NCBI RefSeq assembly: GCF_900103345.1 | Contig: NZ_LT629702.1 | Location: 1,798,001 to 1,862,000, forward strand | Source: Pseudomonas azotoformans | GTDB taxonomy: Bacteria; Pseudomonadota; Gammaproteobacteria; Pseudomonadales; Pseudomonadaceae | DNA length: 64,000 nucleotides | Direction: 5' to 3' | Part shown: positions 17,331-27,522 of the stretch, in pieces | How positions within the stretch are numbered: the first letter of the stretch is position 1 | Layout: every line of letters starts with the position of its first letter | The notes under the pieces: generated by a model | Seen by the model: only the letters and a program-made list of their open reading frames with translations | The model's database searches: none | Told to the model about the DNA's origin: nothing | Program-made: the position numbers and the translations under genes

Positions 17331-20300
17331 ATGCCTGCACAGCCCAATACCCCAACGGCAAACCCCACACGACAAGCGGTTGAAGCGCAGTTCCACGGGC
17401 GCCCGACGTTGCGCTCCGTCACCGCGCAAATGCTGGGCACCCACTTGGTGGAAAAGTACCCGCCCCTGACGCTGCCCGTCACCGACCTTCGGCTGGCCGT
17501 ACCCCGCGAAGGGGGTGGCCGAGCCCTGCTACCTTTGCTGGACATCGCGCTGAACCATATCGCCGACGGCAGTTTTCCCGAATTGACGGCACGCCAGAAC
17601 CTGGATTGCTACCTGAGCGATGCAACCGGCACTCGGCTCAGCTATCAGGTCAACGGAGATCGTCGCGACTTCGACCTGCGGGTTATCGAAGCCCTAATCC
17701 GAGAGCTGCCACACGTGCTGTTCATCGGTTTTCAAGAAGCGCTGGCCGCGTATTGGGGACAGGACAGCGACGCAGGGGGCAGCCGCTGGAAGTGGCTGGC
17801 CGATGTGCTGCAGGGCGTGTTGCTCGACGTCGCCACGCGCCAGACGAACGTCACTGCGCAACACCTGGAAATCCTCAGCGCCCTGAACCGCTATCCCGAC
17901 CGGGCAACCCGTACGCTCGGCCCCGCCCCCGCGAACGCGGTCCACGCCTACACCCTGGAAACCCACTTGCAGCGCTCGGGCAAGCGGTTCACCTTCCAGG
18001 CCACCGAAATCCTGGTGGTTTGCGCAGAGCAGGTGTTGTTGTATCGGTTATCCGGCGAGGTTGAGCCCTATCCCGACCTGGACACCTTCGGCCAGGCGTG
18101 GGGCAAGCACGTGCAACAGCGTTTCACTGCCGACCACATCACCTGGCAGCAGTATGAGCCGGACGGGAATATCTTTGAGGTACAGGCCGCGCTTATCCTG
18201 AACCAGCAACTGGACGATCTCGCCGCCCTCCAACTCCCGGCCCGCACGACCGTGCAAGCGCTGGAAGAGCTGTTTGCGCTAACCACCGATCCCGCGCAGT
18301 GGCTGGCCCAATCCAGCGCCACACCGTTGGCAACTCTGGCCTCCATCCAGACTGCCCTGCCAGCCCCTCTGCAAGACGCCAGCGCGGCCAACCGGATGGC
18401 CTACCGCCAAAACCTGCTGGAACACGCCAACATCAAGCGCCAGGTCCTCGGCGACTCAGACTTCGATAGCCTGGAAACGCTGCACAGCTATGCCACCGCG
18501 CATTTGAACCAACAGCTGTGCATGGACCGCGCCGTTGCCCAGGGCGGACAGCGTGCCTGCACCCTTGAGGCGTTGTCCGCCGGCTACCAGGCCGACGATC
18601 TGGAACTGACCTTTCATGTGCCGGTGGGCATCATCGAAGGAGGCTACATTGAACCGGTCGTCCTGAGCCTGGTCGACCTGGCGCTGAAAAACCTGTCCGG
18701 CCGCCCCAAAGGCCGTATGACCTTGCGCGACCGCACTGGCCGTAAGATCGAAGCGTGGTTAACGCCCGACTACCTCCTTCAACTGGTCCAGCGTGTTGAT
18801 ATCGGCAAAAACTACCCCGCTTACCTGCGCCGAGAGTTGATGGGTAATACCCAAGCCGCGCGTAAACGCCAGCAACTGTTCGAGCAATTACGGCCCATTC
18901 ACCTGAAGACCCAGGCGCTGGAGAGCTTGATCAATGGCCAGGCAGGACTGACGCAGCGTGGCTTTCGCTGCGTCAATGCACTGGTCAACCCTGACCCGCT
19001 GGAACGTCGGGTGGATGGCGACGAAATTGTCATCCGCCCATTGGGCTTTGTGCGCAAGCCCGGCGCCACAGCCGATGTCGTGCGCAACATGTTCATCATT
19101 GAACCCCGCGACACCCAATCGGGACCTCACCTGCTGTATCGTCCGGCCTATCCCGACGCATTGTTGGAATACGCCAACCGCGCCCAGTTGCTGGCGGCCA
19201 TCGTGCAACCCGGTGCCCTGCAGGACAGCGTGCTGACCTGGATGACGGACAATGCCAGAGCCATCTACAGCCACGGTGGTTTCACCCAGCCTCACTATGT
19301 ACGCGTAGGTATCGGTTCGGAGTTCGACAGCCTGCCCAGCGTGCCCAAGCCCGCAGAGCTCACCCGCGCCGACGACGAATGCAACGACGAAGTGCTTCAG
19401 GCACTCAACACTGGCAGCCTCATGGAATACCTGTTCGGCAGTGAAACCCGACAACTGCTCGATCAGGCTGAACAGGCATCGACATCCAACAGCGAAAGCC
19501 GATGGGCGCTGATTCTGGAAGGCCTGCAACTGGGGTTCAACACACTGTTACTGGTTGTGCGGGGCCCGTTGGCAGCGATAGGCTGGCTGATACAGGCCAC
19601 ACAAAGCCTTGTGAAAGACCTGCCCGCACTGGAGAGTGACGACCCGACCGCCAGGGAACTGGCGTGGGTTGATCTGCTGCTCAATGTCGGCATGCTGCTG
19701 TTGCATCATGGGTCGCTCAGCGCGCCCCGTGAAACGCCTCTGCGCGATGAACGAGCCACAACTCCCGCGCCGTTCAAACAACGCTTGCCTGGCCAATCAA
19801 TTGGCCGATCGGCTGTGGTTGAACGGGGCACTGTCGGGCTGCCTGCCGAGCCGCCCGGTGGTGGTCGCACCTTGCTGGACTTTGACCGCTCATTGGCGGG
19901 CGACGGCGCATCGGCCAGGCTTTTGCAGAAGCTGCTGGCCGTCAACGTGCCCTGGCCCACTTCCATGCCCGACCCGGTCGCTATTGGGATGTATCGCGGT
20001 TTGTACTCGATCAACGGCCAATGGCATGCCTCGGTGGGCGGCCTGTTATTCAGGGTCAGCATCGTGCCGGGGTTTGGCGAGGTATTCATCATTCATCCCC
20101 TGAAGCCGGAACACCCGGGCATCCAGCTGAAAACTGACGGCCTCGGCCATTGGACGCTGGACCGGGGGCTCAAGCTGCTGGGGGGTGGACGCAAGCGAGT
20201 GCAAGAGCTGCGCAATGAAAAGCAGCTTGAGAACGAAAGGTTGCAGGCGCGCACGCTCCAGCTCGTTCAGGAAGCGCAGTTCCTCACGGCGCCGATCGAT

Positions 20301-22244
20301 CAAGCAGGCGCCCAGTTGCCACCTGCCCTCAAGAGCCTGGAGAAACAACTCAAGACCCTGCAAATCGTTCAGGATCTGCTGCTGAAAGCTTCCGATACGC
20401 AACGCCCGGGCCTGGAAATACGCCAACAGACTGAAGTCCTGGAATACAAGCGCCTGCGCAATCAGTTTCAAATACTGCTTGAGCACCTCGAAACTCAACT
20501 GTCCCAAGCCTTGCCCGTGCGCTTGGAGCTAGCCGCCTTGACCCGTCAACTGGAGGCAGCCGCAATTGCCAACCTCCCCCTGATCAATGCATCGACCCTC
20601 CTGAAAGAGCTCTGGAATCAACAGATGTTCCTCCACAAGATGCAATTGGAAGCGTTGGGATTCCATACCGCTACCGAAGCAGGCGAACCACTGGAGGCAT
20701 GGAACAACCGGATGCAGCCGCGAATCGTGGCGGGAGACTTGACCCTCGTCGACGAAAACATCCGGATGGTCACGGGTTACATCGATTACCTCGAACACAT
20801 GGCCGTGCATGCCGCCACAATGGAAGCCACCCTCCAGCACCTTGGGCAAGAGTCGGGGGCCGCGCGTGCAGTACGTCAAGAACTGCTGGCAAGCATTCCA
20901 GTGGTTGAATTGTTTTTCTCCGACAACCTGAAGCTAAGTGCTTTGGAACTGCTGACCGGCCTGAGCCAGTTACGCTTCAAGATGCATTCACAACTCTCTG
21001 CGTTGCAGTGGTATTACAAGGCCCGTTATCAAGTGTCCGGGCTGGACATAAGCCTGAAATCCCACCTCGAGGTACGTAGCAGCACCGAGTACCCACTGGA
21101 CGAGCAACGCAATGTCTACGAGACCGTCCTCGACAAATACCAGCATGCCGAGTTCGCCCTCCAGGCCCTCAAGACGCTCAAGCCCGACGCTTTAGGCCCG
21201 GAAGCCGAGCGTGTGCTCAAAGGCCTTGAATACGCCAAGGTGTTGGCGCAAAACGAACTGGAATCGGTGGTTAGAGAGCAGGAAGACCTCAAGGTCGAAC
21301 TGCCGTTATCCAAAACCCTGCGCGCCAAGCCTGCGGCAAAGCGCGTGTTCAAGACCCGTAAAAAGGAATACCTGATCGGCGAACTCAAGCCCGCCGACGC
21401 GCAAAACGCCCAGGAACACATCACCATCACCGACACGTTGCTGGGTAAGACCCTGGCTTCGTATAACAAACACACGGACGGTTGGGCCCCCGTCGACGAG
21501 GAAGCCAGCCCCGCGCCGGCTCCACAGGCTCGCTCACTCGCGGCCCTCAAAAGTGAAGCCCTGGCCTTGATAGAACAACGCCAGGACTTGGAACAACTGG
21601 TCGCGGCGGACCAGACGAAGCTGGACTCCCCCCTCACCCGCCAGGACGCCAACCCCGGCGAATGGGATAAGTTGCTCAATACACAAGCCAACAAACTGAC
21701 GGAACTCGCCAACGAAATAAAGCGCGACCATCTCCACGCACCCACCGCTCAGAATCTGATCGATGAATGCCTGCCACAGGCCAAGGACATCAGTCGCTGG
21801 GCACAACGTATCTGCAGCGACGCCTACAAACGCCAGTGGCCGACAATGGAAAGCGTCGCCTACCTCTGGGGCCACCAGCAGATCGATATCAACCTCACGA
21901 GCCAGGCCGATCCGCAACGCCCGACCCTCAGTGGAGACTTCTTCACTGAATACGCGGTGTACGACAAGGCGCAAAAACCACCGGTGGTGCTGTGGTACGC
22001 GCACTTCCACTATGCTGCCGCTGACGCTCCACCCGCGAATTACACCCGGGCTCATCTGAAGTTGCCGGAGCAACGCAAACTCACCCAGAAGGACTTGCTC
22101 AAGGCCCATGTGCAGGATTACCTGAGCCGCGTGAAGGACCCCGACAGTGCACCGGTGACGAAAATCGTCTACGTGCTGATCTCCCCGCCGCTGGACAACC
22201 TGTTCCTGAAGATAGCGCCCACCCCCAAAGGGAGTCAGGCGTGA
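17331..22244 (+). CDS. Giant dermonecrotic-toxin/DUF6543-type protein, copy 1 (1,637 aa)
   Basis: Start ATG at 17331, with AAAGGAA 6 bases upstream (MPAQPNTPTANPTRQAVEAQF). No classical signal peptide. Residues 1 to about 690 carry the N-terminal module found in Pseudomonas dermonecrotic-toxin-like proteins, with AYWGQDSDAGGSRWKWLADVL and YEPDGNIFEVQAALILNQQL. Two hydrophobic stretches (about 726-757 and 776-793) could insert into membranes. A GLYSINGQWHASVGGLLFRV block starts near 890, followed by a long helical region with heptad-like character. VFKTRKKEYLIGEL lies near 1334, and a terminal domain near 1534 contains FTEYAV and LWYAHFHY. It is a paralogue of the next gene along its length. 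The enzymatic activity, if any, and the export route are unknown. Confidence 0.82.
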   Translation: MPAQPNTPTANPTRQAVEAQFHGRPTLRSVTAQMLGTHLVEKYPPLTLPVTDLRLAVPREGGGRALLPLLDIALNHIADGSFPELTARQNLDCYLSDATGTRLSYQVNGDRRDFDLRVIEALIRELPHVLFIGFQEALAAYWGQDSDAGGSRWKWLADVLQGVLLDVATRQTNVTAQHLEILSALNRYPDRATRTLGPAPANAVHAYTLETHLQRSGKRFTFQATEILVVCAEQVLLYRLSGEVEPYPDLDTFGQAWGKHVQQRFTADHITWQQYEPDGNIFEVQAALILNQQLDDLAALQLPARTTVQALEELFALTTDPAQWLAQSSATPLATLASIQTALPAPLQDASAANRMAYRQNLLEHANIKRQVLGDSDFDSLETLHSYATAHLNQQLCMDRAVAQGGQRACTLEALSAGYQADDLELTFHVPVGIIEGGYIEPVVLSLVDLALKNLSGRPKGRMTLRDRTGRKIEAWLTPDYLLQLVQRVDIGKNYPAYLRRELMGNTQAARKRQQLFEQLRPIHLKTQALESLINGQAGLTQRGFRCVNALVNPDPLERRVDGDEIVIRPLGFVRKPGATADVVRNMFIIEPRDTQSGPHLLYRPAYPDALLEYANRAQLLAAIVQPGALQDSVLTWMTDNARAIYSHGGFTQPHYVRVGIGSEFDSLPSVPKPAELTRADDECNDEVLQALNTGSLMEYLFGSETRQLLDQAEQASTSNSESRWALILEGLQLGFNTLLLVVRGPLAAIGWLIQATQSLVKDLPALESDDPTARELAWVDLLLNVGMLLLHHGSLSAPRETPLRDERATTPAPFKQRLPGQSIGRSAVVERGTVGLPAEPPGGGRTLLDFDRSLAGDGASARLLQKLLAVNVPWPTSMPDPVAIGMYRGLYSINGQWHASVGGLLFRVSIVPGFGEVFIIHPLKPEHPGIQLKTDGLGHWTLDRGLKLLGGGRKRVQELRNEKQLENERLQARTLQLVQEAQFLTAPIDQAGAQLPPALKSLEKQLKTLQIVQDLLLKASDTQRPGLEIRQQTEVLEYKRLRNQFQILLEHLETQLSQALPVRLELAALTRQLEAAAIANLPLINASTLLKELWNQQMFLHKMQLEALGFHTATEAGEPLEAWNNRMQPRIVAGDLTLVDENIRMVTGYIDYLEHMAVHAATMEATLQHLGQESGAARAVRQELLASIPVVELFFSDNLKLSALELLTGLSQLRFKMHSQLSALQWYYKARYQVSGLDISLKSHLEVRSSTEYPLDEQRNVYETVLDKYQHAEFALQALKTLKPDALGPEAERVLKGLEYAKVLAQNELESVVREQEDLKVELPLSKTLRAKPAAKRVFKTRKKEYLIGELKPADAQNAQEHITITDTLLGKTLASYNKHTDGWAPVDEEASPAPAPQARSLAALKSEALALIEQRQDLEQLVAADQTKLDSPLTRQDANPGEWDKLLNTQANKLTELANEIKRDHLHAPTAQNLIDECLPQAKDISRWAQRICSDAYKRQWPTMESVAYLWGHQQIDINLTSQADPQRPTLSGDFFTEYAVYDKAQKPPVVLWYAHFHYAAADAPPANYTRAHLKLPEQRKLTQKDLLKAHVQDYLSRVKDPDSAPVTKIVYVLISPPLDNLFLKIAPTPKGSQA

Positions 22245-22496
22245 GCGAGGCCGATTGAGCAGATGATGGGGCAATAGCGTGGTCGCTCGCGGGTACGGCT
22301 GCCGAACGGACGGTCGCCTGCCCGTTGGCGCTGTCTGTTCATACACAGAAACACACGTGCAAGCGCGGTACGGCAAGGTTTGGCTAGCGTGTCGGCGATG
22401 CTTCGACACAGTTCAAAACGCTTTTCCAAAACCCTCGCTGCATCCAGCTTGTACTTTCCCTGGCGTTCATCAACCCGACGCCAAGGAAGTGCCTCT

Positions 22497-25400
22497 ATGC
22501 CATCCGTACAACCTGCCTATCAACCCTCCCTCTCCCTATTGACGCCCACGCTGCCGGCCATCGACAGCCGTGCCTCCGTCGCGCCACCGGCGCCCCTGGT
22601 GCCGTCGACCGCAGCAGCGAAACCCAGACGTGCCCGCCCGCCCATCCCAAGCCTGGGGTCGAGGGCCATCGCCCAGCTCACCTCAGGCACGCCGGCAACA
22701 CTTGTCTCACCCGCCCAGGTGGTGGCTGACCAATTCGCTACACGGCCAACGGTACGTTCGGTGGTGGCCGCCCTGCTCAATGAAGCGATCAGGCATCGAC
22801 ACCCCACGCTGGATTTCGACAGTGCCACGACCTCGGTGGCCATTGCGACACAATCCAACCCGCTGAAGTACCAACTCAGGCCACTGGTGGACCTGGCGCT
22901 TGAACATCTGGCATCCGGCACCGAACTGGACTTCAGCGACCGTTTCGGGGAGCCGTGCAAGTGGGTGAACGCCACCACCGGCAGCACGCTGAGTTTCGTC
23001 GACAGCACGGGTAATCGTGCAACGCCCCTGGATACGCAGACCGTCGAATTGGCCATCGGCAGCCTGAAATCCAGCCTGAAGGACGCCTACGCGCAGGCAC
23101 TGAGCCAATATTGGGGCCAGGGAGCAGATACGTCCGCCAGCCGCTGGCGTTGGCTCAGCGACACCCTCTGCGACACCCTGCGCATCGAGGGCCTCAAGCA
23201 GCCGGGCCTGGATGAGCGCCAGCGTGCAACCCTGGATCAGGTCACACGCTACCCCGAAGCCAGTGAACGAACCCGTGTCCACGGCGCGAACGCCGCCAAG
23301 GTGTTCACCCTCGACTCCACCATGAAACACGCCCAGACCAGCGCCAGCGTGCTGAGCCCGGACCTGTTGATCACCCACGAGGTCGACGGCCATACCGTCG
23401 TGCTACTGGTGACGAGCGCGGGCGTTGTCACACCCTATGATTCCCTGGAGCAGTTTGCCCTGGCCTGGGAACGTCAGCTCAGCACGCAGTTCCAATTCGA
23501 TCACTTGAGCTGGACGCGCATGGAGCCCGACGGCAATATTTTCGATACCCAGGCTGCCATTCTCCTGGACCGTCAGCTGCAGAACCTCAACGCAATCAAG
23601 CTGCCGGCCCAGGGCAGTGCGACCGATCTTGAACAATTGTTTTCCCAAGCCACCGATACTGCCGCGTGGTTCAGCACAACCTCGCCGCTGCCGCCCGAGC
23701 GGTTGGAGCAGTTCAAGCGCAACCTGCCCCAGTGGCTGACAAAGGCCAGCGAATCCGACCGCTTTGCCTACCAACGCCATATCCTGGATCTGGCCAGCAG
23801 CGTGCGACGCAACCAGGGCCGCAACTTCCTCACCGACATTCCGGACCTGCGCACCTACGCCGAACAACAACTCGACGCAGAATTGGCACCCAAGGGCTAC
23901 ACCGCCAACGACCTGGAAATCACTTTCAAAGTCCCCGTGGGCAACCTGGGCAGCGGCTATATCGAACCGATCAGGATGAGCCTGGTGGACATGGCGCTGG
24001 AGAATCTATCAGGCCTGCCCAAGGGGGCCATGGACATTCGCTTGCGCGGGCAGCCGGTGAGCGATCCCCAGATGGCGCAAGCGCTCAAGGACCTGATCAG
24101 CAAGGTCGACATCGGCCAGCACTATCCTGCCCTGCTCAACCAGCAACTGCTCAGTGACACTGACCAGGCCCGGGAACGTGCCGCGCTGTTCTGCGAACAA
24201 GTACCGATCCAGCTGGTCATGCAGGCACTGGAACTCAAGCTCAAGGGGCAAGCGGGGATCAGCGCGAAAGGCTACCAGTTTGTCGAAGCCATCGTTCAGC
24301 CCGGCGCCGGTGCGCGCCGGGTCGACGGCCAGGAAATCACCGTGCGTCCCCTGGCGTTCCTGCGCAAGCCGGGAGCCACGCCGGATGTGGCCGCCAACCT
24401 GTTCCTGATCGAACCCGTGGACCCCGCGAAGGGCCCGCACATCCTGTACGGCCCGCAACTTTCCCCGAGCTTGCAAGAGTTTCCCAGCAGGGATGCGCTG
24501 CTGGCCGCGATCCAGAAGCCCGGCCCACTGCAACAGAGCATCCTGGCCTGGTTACCGGACGAAAAGACCCGCGCAGTCTACGGTAACGGCGGGTTCAAGA
24601 CGCCCAACATCGCGCGTTACGGCGTGTTCAATGAATTCGACGCCCCGAGCCAACCCGCGCCCACCACCTTGGCGATCGACGGTTATCCGGCGGCACAGCA
24701 ACTGCACCGCGATTTACAGGACGGCGACCTGATGAACCATCTGTTCAATGCCAACGCTCACAGCCTGGTCACGCTGGCCGATAGCCAATCCACCTCCGAC
24801 GCCCAGAGTCGTTGGGCGTCCTACAAAGAGTTGGGTTGGCTGCTGTTCAATACGCTACTGCCGGTTTTGCGCGGTCCTGGCGCGATGGTGGGTTGGCTGC
24901 TGCAACTGGCCAGCATCGAGAACGACATCAAGGAAGCCAGTGAGCCGACCCCCCGCGACCCGGCAGCCATCATGGTCGACCTGCTGGTCAACGTCGGCAC
25001 TGTGTTGAGCCACACCGCCGCCAGGACCAAGCCTGCACGCCCCGTAGGCGACGTGCTCTTTGCGCAACGCAAGGACGTCGAGATTGCGCTACGTCGCACC
25101 GACGCCGTCAGCCCTCCCTCGCAAATATTGGTCGAAGAGAATGACCCGGTGTCCGCCCGCGGATTCATCGACAGCCGGCGGGCATTTGACTTTGCCTTTT
25201 CCAGCCCGCGAGACCTGAGCCCTGCCCAATGGGCGCACTTGCAGACATTCAGCGTGCCCGCCCCTGCCGAGCCAGGCACACCGATCGCTGAAGGGGGCCT
25301 CAAAGGCCTGTACCGCATTGATGACAAACTGCATGCGCACATCGGCAACCAATGGTTTCGCGTGGCGCGGGACCTGGACGGCGTGTTCGTGATTGATCAG

Positions 25401-27476
25401 CAGGACAAGGCGCGTACAGGGCCGCCCTTGAAGCAGGATAATGCTGGCCGCTGGGATTTCGACCTCGGCCCCAAACTCAGGGGCGGCATGCCCAAAGGTG
25501 CGATCGCACGTGCGATGGATGAGAACCGCAGGGCTACGGAGCTGAAAGCTGCCGAATTCAAACAACACGCTACCAAGTTGGGAGAAGCCACGACAACCTA
25601 TGTCACCGTAGTGAACAAGCTCAGCGAGGACCTGATTGGGTACGAAGACGCCAGAAAGAGACTCAAACAGATATGGAAGCTCACCCAAACAGAAGGATCA
25701 AACGGACGTTTTGACGCTCAGTATGCGGAACAACTGCGTACCACTGAGGCACTCAAAAGCAAGGTCGACCAACATCTCACCCAGCTCGAACCCACCCTTG
25801 CTGAACTCCTGATGCATGGCAAAAATGCCATCAACATTCTCCGGCCCCGAAAAATCGCTGGCATCGATGACCTCAAGGACTACAAGGAGCGACGTTCGAA
25901 CCTTTACAAGGGCATGTTCAGAGCTTTGAACAACTCGATTATCGTCTACCAACGACTGCTCGCTGAGAGCAAGGCATTCACACCCAGTGGCGAACCCATG
26001 AGTGAGCTGGTTCGAGAGCTTCGGTCGGGTTCCGAAGCGGCGTACCAAAAAATCATCGAAGGGACGAAAGCGGTTTATCAGAACCGTGAAAACCTGTGGC
26101 AGGCCAAGCAAGCCCTCGCGACGCTAGAGGAAGAGTGGCGCAGCGACTCGTCCTTCGCAGCCAAACAAGTCGAACAGTACCTTGATAGTACCCATCGCCA
26201 GCGCCCAAGCCTGGAGGTGTTCGAGGAAAAGCTAACAGCCTTGAAGAGCCTCAAGTTACTCAGCGTCAATCGGTTTGCCCCAATAAAAGAGGAAGGCGCT
26301 CAGTTTTACGCAAATCGCTTCCACAAAACGTCGCTGGACGCAGTGAATCGGGCGTTTATGGACCTGCGTGAATATAGCGGTTATACGCTCGATGAACGCA
26401 AAGCGTTATTGCAAACCATCATCGACACCTACACACAGACCTTGCGCGACAGCACGGCCCTATCCGAGACGAGCCCTGATCGGTGCCGCCCCGAGTACCA
26501 GAATGTGTTCCACCAACGACTGAACGAATTCATCGCCGCTGCCGAAAGTGATCTGACCGATGTCATCCGGGAAGAACTGCAACTGACGCCCACCCAACCC
26601 ACGTACAAGAATCGCACGCCCAAAGCAAAGAACCAGCGGGTATTCAAAACCCGTGACAAACAGACATTGATAGGCACGCTACGTGAGCCCGGCAGCGCGC
26701 CGTTCAACATCGTTGATGTGAAAGACCCACAAACAGGCGAAACCCTCACCAGTTACAGCGAACATGTCGGCGAACGGGCATGGGTTGAGATGAAGGAAGG
26801 CCAGCCGTCCGAGCCCCCGCGTCCTCGTCCGCAAAAATCACTGGCGACCTACAAAAAGGAAGCCGCCGCAGTGATGGCGGAAGCTGCGAAGAACGAAGCT
26901 TCGATCGAGTTTCAGAAAAACAAACTCAAAGATGCCAAAACTCGAGACACCGTTGATCCATTGGACTGGCACGACATGCTCCAACCTCAGGCCGACACGT
27001 TGCGAGAACTGGCCCAACAAGCTGAGACCCACCAGGGAATGCGCCCGGAAACCGCTGCAGTCGTGGCCCGCTGGAGAAGCGAGGCGGATGAGTTACAACG
27101 TAAAGCGCGGCAGTATGCGGCGGATGGCTATTTCGTAGTGAAGCCCACGCCGGAGAATGTTGACTTCCTCTGGCGCAACGGCTTCGTCGATATCAACCTG
27201 GTGCGTCGCGACATACCCACCGCAAGCGGTGACGTTTTTACCGAGTACGCGGTCAGGAAAAAAGGCACTCTTGAGGTGCTGTGGTACGCGCACTTCCACT
27301 ACCCGCAACCCGAATCGCCACGTGATGCTTACACGGCGGCCCACCTGAAGATACCGTCCCAGCGCTACCTGACCCAAAGCGACCTGGTCGACCAGCTAGG
27401 CCCTGCCGGGGCGGGGGATTTTATCCGTGCGAAAATTGGCGACCCACTGGATAAGAAACTGTTCCTGAAACTGTAA
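22497..27476 (+). CDS. Giant dermonecrotic-toxin/DUF6543-type protein, copy 2 (1,659 aa)
   Basis: Start ATG at 22497 after AAGGAAG (MPSVQPAYQPSLSLL). Same order of parts as copy 1: QYWGQGADTSASRWRWLSDTL, MEPDGNIFDTQAAILLDRQL, the WLTKASESDRFAYQRHIL helix typical of the dermonecrotic N-terminal module, hydrophobic segments at about 776-806 and 825-841, GLYRIDDKLHAHIGNQWFRV near 934 followed by DLGPKLRGGMPK, VFKTRDKQTLIGTL near 1382, and FTEYAV with LWYAHFHY near 1575. The middle helical part is much less similar to copy 1 than the two ends. The extra frame upstream to 22380 lacks a ribosome site. A hairpin terminator follows. Confidence 0.82.
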   Translation: MPSVQPAYQPSLSLLTPTLPAIDSRASVAPPAPLVPSTAAAKPRRARPPIPSLGSRAIAQLTSGTPATLVSPAQVVADQFATRPTVRSVVAALLNEAIRHRHPTLDFDSATTSVAIATQSNPLKYQLRPLVDLALEHLASGTELDFSDRFGEPCKWVNATTGSTLSFVDSTGNRATPLDTQTVELAIGSLKSSLKDAYAQALSQYWGQGADTSASRWRWLSDTLCDTLRIEGLKQPGLDERQRATLDQVTRYPEASERTRVHGANAAKVFTLDSTMKHAQTSASVLSPDLLITHEVDGHTVVLLVTSAGVVTPYDSLEQFALAWERQLSTQFQFDHLSWTRMEPDGNIFDTQAAILLDRQLQNLNAIKLPAQGSATDLEQLFSQATDTAAWFSTTSPLPPERLEQFKRNLPQWLTKASESDRFAYQRHILDLASSVRRNQGRNFLTDIPDLRTYAEQQLDAELAPKGYTANDLEITFKVPVGNLGSGYIEPIRMSLVDMALENLSGLPKGAMDIRLRGQPVSDPQMAQALKDLISKVDIGQHYPALLNQQLLSDTDQARERAALFCEQVPIQLVMQALELKLKGQAGISAKGYQFVEAIVQPGAGARRVDGQEITVRPLAFLRKPGATPDVAANLFLIEPVDPAKGPHILYGPQLSPSLQEFPSRDALLAAIQKPGPLQQSILAWLPDEKTRAVYGNGGFKTPNIARYGVFNEFDAPSQPAPTTLAIDGYPAAQQLHRDLQDGDLMNHLFNANAHSLVTLADSQSTSDAQSRWASYKELGWLLFNTLLPVLRGPGAMVGWLLQLASIENDIKEASEPTPRDPAAIMVDLLVNVGTVLSHTAARTKPARPVGDVLFAQRKDVEIALRRTDAVSPPSQILVEENDPVSARGFIDSRRAFDFAFSSPRDLSPAQWAHLQTFSVPAPAEPGTPIAEGGLKGLYRIDDKLHAHIGNQWFRVARDLDGVFVIDQQDKARTGPPLKQDNAGRWDFDLGPKLRGGMPKGAIARAMDENRRATELKAAEFKQHATKLGEATTTYVTVVNKLSEDLIGYEDARKRLKQIWKLTQTEGSNGRFDAQYAEQLRTTEALKSKVDQHLTQLEPTLAELLMHGKNAINILRPRKIAGIDDLKDYKERRSNLYKGMFRALNNSIIVYQRLLAESKAFTPSGEPMSELVRELRSGSEAAYQKIIEGTKAVYQNRENLWQAKQALATLEEEWRSDSSFAAKQVEQYLDSTHRQRPSLEVFEEKLTALKSLKLLSVNRFAPIKEEGAQFYANRFHKTSLDAVNRAFMDLREYSGYTLDERKALLQTIIDTYTQTLRDSTALSETSPDRCRPEYQNVFHQRLNEFIAAAESDLTDVIREELQLTPTQPTYKNRTPKAKNQRVFKTRDKQTLIGTLREPGSAPFNIVDVKDPQTGETLTSYSEHVGERAWVEMKEGQPSEPPRPRPQKSLATYKKEAAAVMAEAAKNEASIEFQKNKLKDAKTRDTVDPLDWHDMLQPQADTLRELAQQAETHQGMRPETAAVVARWRSEADELQRKARQYAADGYFVVKPTPENVDFLWRNGFVDINLVRRDIPTASGDVFTEYAVRKKGTLEVLWYAHFHYPQPESPRDAYTAAHLKIPSQRYLTQSDLVDQLGPAGAGDFIRAKIGDPLDKKLFLKL

Positions 27477-27481
27477 CCCGC

Positions 27482-27510
27482 AAAAAAGCCGCACCCTGTG
27501 CGGCTTTTTC
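27482..27510. terminator. Bidirectional rho-independent terminator
   Basis: AAAAAAGCCGCAC / GTGCGGCTTTTTC: an 8-bp GC stem (GCCGCACC-CTGTGCGGC type) with an A-run before and a T-run after. It serves the giant + strand gene (stop 27476) and the convergent RND gene (stop 27523). Confidence 0.92.
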
Positions 27511-27522
27511 AAACGCGACGAC

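Noticed and set aside
17331..27476. The two giant genes as one gene broken by a frameshift or stop
   Set aside because: Each has its own ribosome site, N-terminus and complete C-terminal domain, and the second repeats the whole plan of the first, so they are a tandem duplication.
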